A DNA stretch of 9,596 nucleotides from Planctomycetota bacterium. GTDB lineage: Bacteria > Planctomycetota > Brocadiia > SM23-32. The first letter of the stretch is position 1; each line of letters begins with the position of its first letter. The notes under the pieces are model-generated. The model was not told the DNA's origin, did not search any database, and was given only the letters and a program-made list of their open reading frames with translations. The translations under genes and the position numbers were made by a program. The stretch spans positions 1 through 9,596 of the forward strand of contig JAGYMJ010000320.1 in NCBI GenBank assembly GCA_018400625.1, given 5' to 3'. This document shows positions 6,721-9,596 of the stretch, piece by piece.

Positions 6721-6780
6721 CGTAAATCCTCAGTGGTCCCCACGGCATCCCCACCGGAACAAGGTACGGTGGGGATGTCA
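6721..6780 (+). promoter_or_regulatory. Recurring leader element, copy C1 (5' part)
   Basis: The border CGTAAATCCTCAGTGGTCC (6721-6739) matches the copy B border closely. CATCCCCACCG (6746-6756) pairs perfectly over 11 bp with CGGTGGGGATG (6767-6777) around a ten-base loop. No 3' motif follows directly; copy C2 begins instead. CAGTG at 6731-6735 could pair with CACTG at 6858-6862, which would enclose C2 within the same fold. Confidence 0.55.
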
Positions 6781-6786
6781 TGTGGT

Positions 6787-6870
6787 TGTACGTCCTCATT
6801 GAACCGCGTTGATTGGTGGTTCCTACCGTCGGGCTTGTCCCGGTGGATAACGTTTTTCACTGAATATTTA
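6787..6870 (+). promoter_or_regulatory. Recurring leader element, copy C2, before sulfatase 1
   Basis: GTCCTCATTGAACCGCGTTG (6792-6811) matches 17 of 20 bases of copy D (8507-8526). CTACCG (6823-6828) pairs with CGGTGG (6841-6846) with one G-U pair where copies B and D have C-G. CGTT (6807-6810) pairs with AACG (6849-6852) and TGAA (6800-6803) with TTCA. The 3' motif CACTGAATATTTA is at 6858-6870, 50 bases before the sulfatase ATG. Confidence 0.55.
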
Positions 6871-6920
6871 CGAATTCATGCCGGTCACTTGATGACATTT
6901 TATTTTTTGGAGAAAATATA

Positions 6921-8426
6921 ATGCCGTTCGACAAATCGGACGCTGAGACGCCGAATATTATTTTTATCCACGCTGAAAGTATGGACGGTCGGGTCATGGG
7001 ATGCATGGGTCACCCGGCGATGCAGGGTGCCACCCCCAACCTTGACAGCCTTGCCCAACGCGGTACCCTGTTCAGGGAAGCCTACTCGAACAACCCTGTC
7101 TGCTGTCCCTCACGGGCGAGCATGTGGAGCGGGAAATACCCGAATTATTACGATTGCTGGAACAATCACGAGGGACTGAAAGAAGATGTGCCCGTCTTCC
7201 AGGATGTGTTCGATCGTGCCGGTTACCGCACCTCGGCATTCGGCGGGCTGGATTACAGATGGGGAAAACACTCCATACGCGACCGTGTCGGGTCGTGGAC
7301 CCGAACCGCTAAAATCCATCGGCCTATCAATAAAATGCTGATGCCGGTCATCGTGGACGATCAACCGCATCCGGGCGATTGGGAGAAGTCCTACCAGGCC
7401 GTTTCGGAAATGCGCGAAGCAGCACGGGACAAAAGACCGTTCATGCTTTACATGACTACCGGTTTAGTACATCCGATGTTTGTGACAAATAACCATTATC
7501 TCAATAAAATTGATGAAGGAAAAATCAGAATACCGCCGGGTTTGAAGGATGTCTCTGAGGAAAAACATCCGGTCGATCGCTACACGCGGACAACCAAGAA
7601 CCATGAACGCGCGATGCCGACCGAACTCGTCCGGCAGATACGCCATATCTACTTTGCAATGGTCGCTGAACTGGACTGTGTTGTCGGGCGTGTTCTGGAT
7701 GCCGTTGAGAAGCTCGGGTTGAGTGATTCGACGTATATCATTTTTTCCAGTGATCATGGGGAGATGGCGGGCGAGCACAATCAAATTCTGAAAAGAACGA
7801 TGTACGAGCCTTCCATACATGTTCCCATGATTATCTCAGGTCCCGATGTCCGCCAAAATGCCGTGGTTGATACCCCGGTCTCTCTTATCGATATCTATCC
7901 CACCCTGATGGATATGGCGCGGCTGGAATACTCGGACTATGCCGATGAGAGTGTCTATCCCGAATCGCTTGACGGTGAAAGTTTGATGCCGCAGTTGACC
8001 GATGGACGTGAGAGGGAACGGGACTGGGCTTTTGCCGAGTGGCATGGTGACCGTTGCTGTACCGGTAGCTATATGCTGAGACGCGATAGATGGAAATTGA
8101 TCCATCATATCGGTTATGAGCCTCAGCTTTTCGATCTCGCAAAGGATCAGTGGGAAATGAATAATCTTGCATCAAGTGAGCCCGGTGTCGTCAAAGAGCT
8201 CACCGGCGTTCTCACGGATAATTTTGACTGCGAGGGAATAGATAAACGTGCAAGAAAATATGATCGTGAATGTTTCCGAAAATGGAGAGCGGAACAGAAA
8301 AAAAGGGGAACATATGGGGAGGAGATGTCGCGTATTTACAGCGGTTACTCGCGCCTATGCCTCAATGATATCGTCCCGTGGCGTGAACAGGATGAAAAAA
8401 TTATCGAAGATTGGCTGGGTGAGTAA
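6921..8426 (+). CDS. ARSK-like sulfatase (family S1), no signal peptide
   Basis: A 501-residue formylglycine sulfatase. The signature CCPSRASMWSG places the residue to be converted to formylglycine at Cys61. Other expected elements are VHP (His184), SSDHGE (Asp278, His279) as metal ligands, LKRTMYEP (Lys291) and VSLIDIYPTLMDMA. Many stretches match what I recall of human arylsulfatase K along the whole length: WNNHEGL, GLDYRWGKHSIRDRVGSWTR, HPVDRYTRTTKN, YFAMVAELD, AEWHG..C..SYMLRRDRWK and KYDRECFRKW. ARSK removes 2-O-sulfate from glucuronate, so uronate-2-sulfate is the best guess for the substrate. Two active-site oddities: the first metal-binding Asp of ARSK (DSFDGR) is Glu19 here (ESMDGR), and the conserved Lys of FGKLDY is Gly109 (FGGLDY), with a Lys displaced to 116. 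There is no N-terminal signal, so a cytoplasmic location is likely. GGAG lies eight bases before the ATG. It is preceded by leader copies C1/C2 and followed by a strong hairpin. Confidence 0.88.
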   Translation: MPFDKSDAETPNIIFIHAESMDGRVMGCMGHPAMQGATPNLDSLAQRGTLFREAYSNNPVCCPSRASMWSGKYPNYYDCWNNHEGLKEDVPVFQDVFDRAGYRTSAFGGLDYRWGKHSIRDRVGSWTRTAKIHRPINKMLMPVIVDDQPHPGDWEKSYQAVSEMREAARDKRPFMLYMTTGLVHPMFVTNNHYLNKIDEGKIRIPPGLKDVSEEKHPVDRYTRTTKNHERAMPTELVRQIRHIYFAMVAELDCVVGRVLDAVEKLGLSDSTYIIFSSDHGEMAGEHNQILKRTMYEPSIHVPMIISGPDVRQNAVVDTPVSLIDIYPTLMDMARLEYSDYADESVYPESLDGESLMPQLTDGRERERDWAFAEWHGDRCCTGSYMLRRDRWKLIHHIGYEPQLFDLAKDQWEMNNLASSEPGVVKELTGVLTDNFDCEGIDKRARKYDRECFRKWRAEQKKRGTYGEEMSRIYSGYSRLCLNDIVPWREQDEKIIEDWLGE

Positions 8427-8450
8427 TCAAAATTTGTAATATAATCCCCA

Positions 8451-8484
8451 AGCGCTGCCGGTCTTTTTCTGCGCCGGCAGCGCT
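8451..8484 (+). terminator. Perfect 11-bp hairpin after sulfatase 1
   Basis: AGCGCTGCCGG (8451-8461) pairs exactly with CCGGCAGCGCT (8474-8484) around a 12-base loop, starting 25 bases after the stop codon. It is very stable, but no T-tract follows (GAACGAAATGG), so it may be an end-protecting or factor-assisted transcript-end structure rather than a classical terminator. Confidence 0.5.
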
Positions 8485-8500
8485 GAACGAAATGGTTGCA

Positions 8501-8587
8501 GTTAAGTCCTCAGTGAACCATGTTGTTTTCCCCACCGTGCACTGTGCCGGTGGGAGAAAAACTGCGCACTTCACTCAACAGTTGAGT
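8501..8587 (+). promoter_or_regulatory. Recurring leader element, copy D, before sulfatase 2
   Basis: The border GTTAAGTCCTCAGTGAACC (8501-8519) is followed by CATGTTG. CCCACCG (8531-8537) pairs with CGGTGGG (8548-8554) around a ten-base loop, and TTTTC (8526-8530) continues the stem with GAAAA (8556-8560) across one bulged base. The basal stem is AGTGAA (8512-8517) with TTCACT (8570-8575). The 3' motif has diverged to CACTCAACAGTTGAG, which forms its own small palindrome (ACTCAA-CAG-TTGAGT). The sulfatase 2 ATG is 36 bases downstream. Confidence 0.6.
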
Positions 8588-8623
8588 TTTAGCTTAATAT
8601 AATAGACTTTGAGGAGAAAGATA

Positions 8624-9596
8624 ATGACAGATACCGATAAACAATATAATGTCATCTGGATATTTGGAGACCAGCACCGTGCTCAGATGCTCGGCTGCAA
8701 TTTGGATCCTAATGTTTCTACGCCCAATATCGACAGAATAGCCAATCAGGGCATGAACTTTGAGCGCGCCGTTTCGGGAACTCCGGTTTGCTCTCCGTTC
8801 CGAGGTTCCCTCCTGACCAGCCGCTATCCTCATGAGTGTGTGCTGGACAACAGTCATGTTTTGTCGCCGGAAATGCCGACAATTGCCCAGGTGTTCCGTG
8901 AACAGGGTTACCATACCTCCTATTTCGGCAAATGGCACCTGGAAGGGGATGTGGAGGGGCGCAGCTCCCTTCATGTCGTGCCGCCGGACCACCGCGGCGG
9001 TTTTGATAAGTGGATCGGCTATGAGAACAATAATGCCCAGTGGGATTGCTGGGTCCACGGAACCGGAATCGAAGAGCCGCAGCTCCTGCCGGGTTATGAA
9101 ACGGACAGCCTGACCGATCTTTTCATTGACAACCTCCGCGAACGGGCGGAAAAAAACTCCCCGCCGTTCTTTGCAGCGCTTTCCGTTCAGCCGCCCCATA
9201 CGCCCTATGTCGCCCCTGAAGAATGGATGAGACGCCATACGCCGGCTTCCGTTGAGCTTCCGCCTAATGTGCCACCCATCCCGGGGATTGAAGCTAAAGC
9301 ACGTCGTGAATTTGCCGGGGCCTGTGGGATGATCGAAAACCTCGATTGGAACGTCGGGCGTATCATTGCCGCTCTGGAAAAGAACGGGCTTGCCGACAAT
9401 ACCTATATCGTTTTTTTCTCCGATCATGGGGATCTTCACGGTTCGCACGGCAAGTTTCGAAAAATGCAGCCGTGGGAAGAATCCATACGTATTCCTATGG
9501 TTATCAGCGCTGCCGGGAGCTTGGGAACCCGTTACGGAGGCAGCACCCTGCTTTCGCAAATTCATCGGCATACCAATCAAAAGCCAGGGTATTCCA
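8624..9596 (+). CDS. Sulfatase (family S1), 3' end cut by window, no signal peptide
   Basis: At least 324 residues, open to the window edge; a full member would be about 450-520. GAGGAG (8611-8616) lies seven bases before the ATG. The start VIWIFGDQHRAQMLGC holds the metal-binding Asp16/Gln17. TPVCSPFRGSLLTSRYP is the C-x-P-x-R sulfatase signature with the formylglycine precursor at Cys56; Phe replaces the usual Ser/Ala before Arg. FGKWHLEG gives Lys103 and His105, QPPHTPY His192, FFSDHGD Asp267/His268 and KMQPWEESIRIPMVIS Lys280, so all core active-site positions are present. The substrate is not assignable, and unlike sulfatase 1 it does not look like ARSK. No export signal is seen. After GGSTLLSQI the frame gives residues unlike the family, and the expected D-x-x-PT block is missing, while the +1 frame (from 9558) reads FIGIPIKSQGIP, like the GIP-x-(P)-KS-x-G segment. 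This suggests a frameshift or sequence error close to the end. Confidence 0.85.
   Translation, partial: MTDTDKQYNVIWIFGDQHRAQMLGCNLDPNVSTPNIDRIANQGMNFERAVSGTPVCSPFRGSLLTSRYPHECVLDNSHVLSPEMPTIAQVFREQGYHTSYFGKWHLEGDVEGRSSLHVVPPDHRGGFDKWIGYENNNAQWDCWVHGTGIEEPQLLPGYETDSLTDLFIDNLRERAEKNSPPFFAALSVQPPHTPYVAPEEWMRRHTPASVELPPNVPPIPGIEAKARREFAGACGMIENLDWNVGRIIAALEKNGLADNTYIVFFSDHGDLHGSHGKFRKMQPWEESIRIPMVISAAGSLGTRYGGSTLLSQIHRHTNQKPGYS

Larger units (their letters stand above)
6485..6920. other. Intergenic region between methyltransferase and sulfatase 1
   Basis: This 436-base gap contains, in order, a terminator-like hairpin (6510-6545), a purine-rich stretch near 6590-6625 built from GAAAT/GAGGAAT-type repeats, a second hairpin followed by T-runs (6634-6679), and two apparently tandem copies of the recurring leader element (6721-6780 and 6787-6870). 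It ends with the ribosome binding site GGAG (6909-6912), eight bases before the sulfatase ATG. I see no credible coding region. Confidence 0.6.

Noticed and set aside
6733..6921. Small open frame (62 codons) before sulfatase 1
   Set aside because: It runs through the repeat copies C1/C2, has no ribosome binding site, and its stop overlaps the sulfatase start by chance; the base-paired structure explains the sequence better.
8573..8587. Integron attC-like core sites (ACTCAAC and GTTGAGT fit RYYYAAC/GTTRRRY)
   Set aside because: The two cores are one base apart with no intervening folded arm, and the other copies of the element lack such cores. No integrase is present.
3752..8587. CRISPR-like array from repeated hairpins
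   Set aside because: Copies are imperfect, far apart and separated by genes; there are no uniform repeats, spacers or cas genes.
8598..8603. TATAAT as a -10 box for sulfatase 2
   Set aside because: A start about seven bases downstream would place the Shine-Dalgarno site at the very 5' end of the message, and no good -35 box is 17 bases upstream.
8594..9580. Long minus-strand open frame (328 codons) opposite sulfatase 2
   Set aside because: It lies antisense to a clear sulfatase with all catalytic motifs; its translation shows no recognisable domain and is rich in Arg/His/Gly, as expected of a shadow frame.

Overview
The window looks like an accessory, polysaccharide-degradation stretch of a bacterial genome. 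The gene types (a DUF4838 protein with a GH67-N-like front, a Cys-bearing Gfo/Idh/MocA oxidoreductase, and two formylglycine-type sulfatases) are the mix typical of the PVC group (Kiritimatiellota, Lentisphaerota, Planctomycetota, Verrucomicrobiota). That placement is inferred from gene content only; there is no rRNA or marker gene here.

Layout. 1-235: leader with several short perfect palindromes. 236-2209 (+): secreted DUF4838 protein. 2436-3701 (+): Gfo/Idh/MocA oxidoreductase. 3916-5304 (-): SLC13/DASS-type anion transporter. 5612-6484 (+): class I methyltransferase resembling the archaeal COG2521 group. 6921-8426 (+): sulfatase closely resembling arylsulfatase K (ARSK, glucuronate-2-sulfatase). 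8624-9596 (+): a second sulfatase, cut by the window end and possibly frameshifted just before it. The transporter and methyltransferase are visibly more AT-rich than the genes around them and are divergent, so they look like a separate island.

How the genes may work together (inference). An ARSK-like sulfatase, a second sulfatase, a GH67-N-like DUF4838 protein and a sugar oxidoreductase fit catabolism of a sulfated, uronate-containing glycan. Neither sulfatase has a signal peptide, while the DUF4838 protein does, so desulfation may be intracellular. The SLC13 protein could move sulfate or dicarboxylates, but nothing shows which.

Most notable signal. The intergenic regions on the + strand carry a recurring imperfect hairpin element. 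Its better copies start with a border like GTCCTCAGTGAACC, contain a CCACCG/CGGTGG stem with a 10-12 base loop, close a basal stem and end at the motif CACTGAATATTTA. Related copies or 3' ends lie before the DUF4838 gene (141-213), before the oxidoreductase (2280-2338), after the oxidoreductase (3752-3851), before sulfatase 1 (6721-6870, apparently two tandem copies) and before sulfatase 2 (8501-8587). Basal stem sequences differ between copies while pairing is kept. I do not recognise it as a known RNA family. It may be a cis-regulatory leader RNA, a promoter/operator unit, or a small dispersed repeat.
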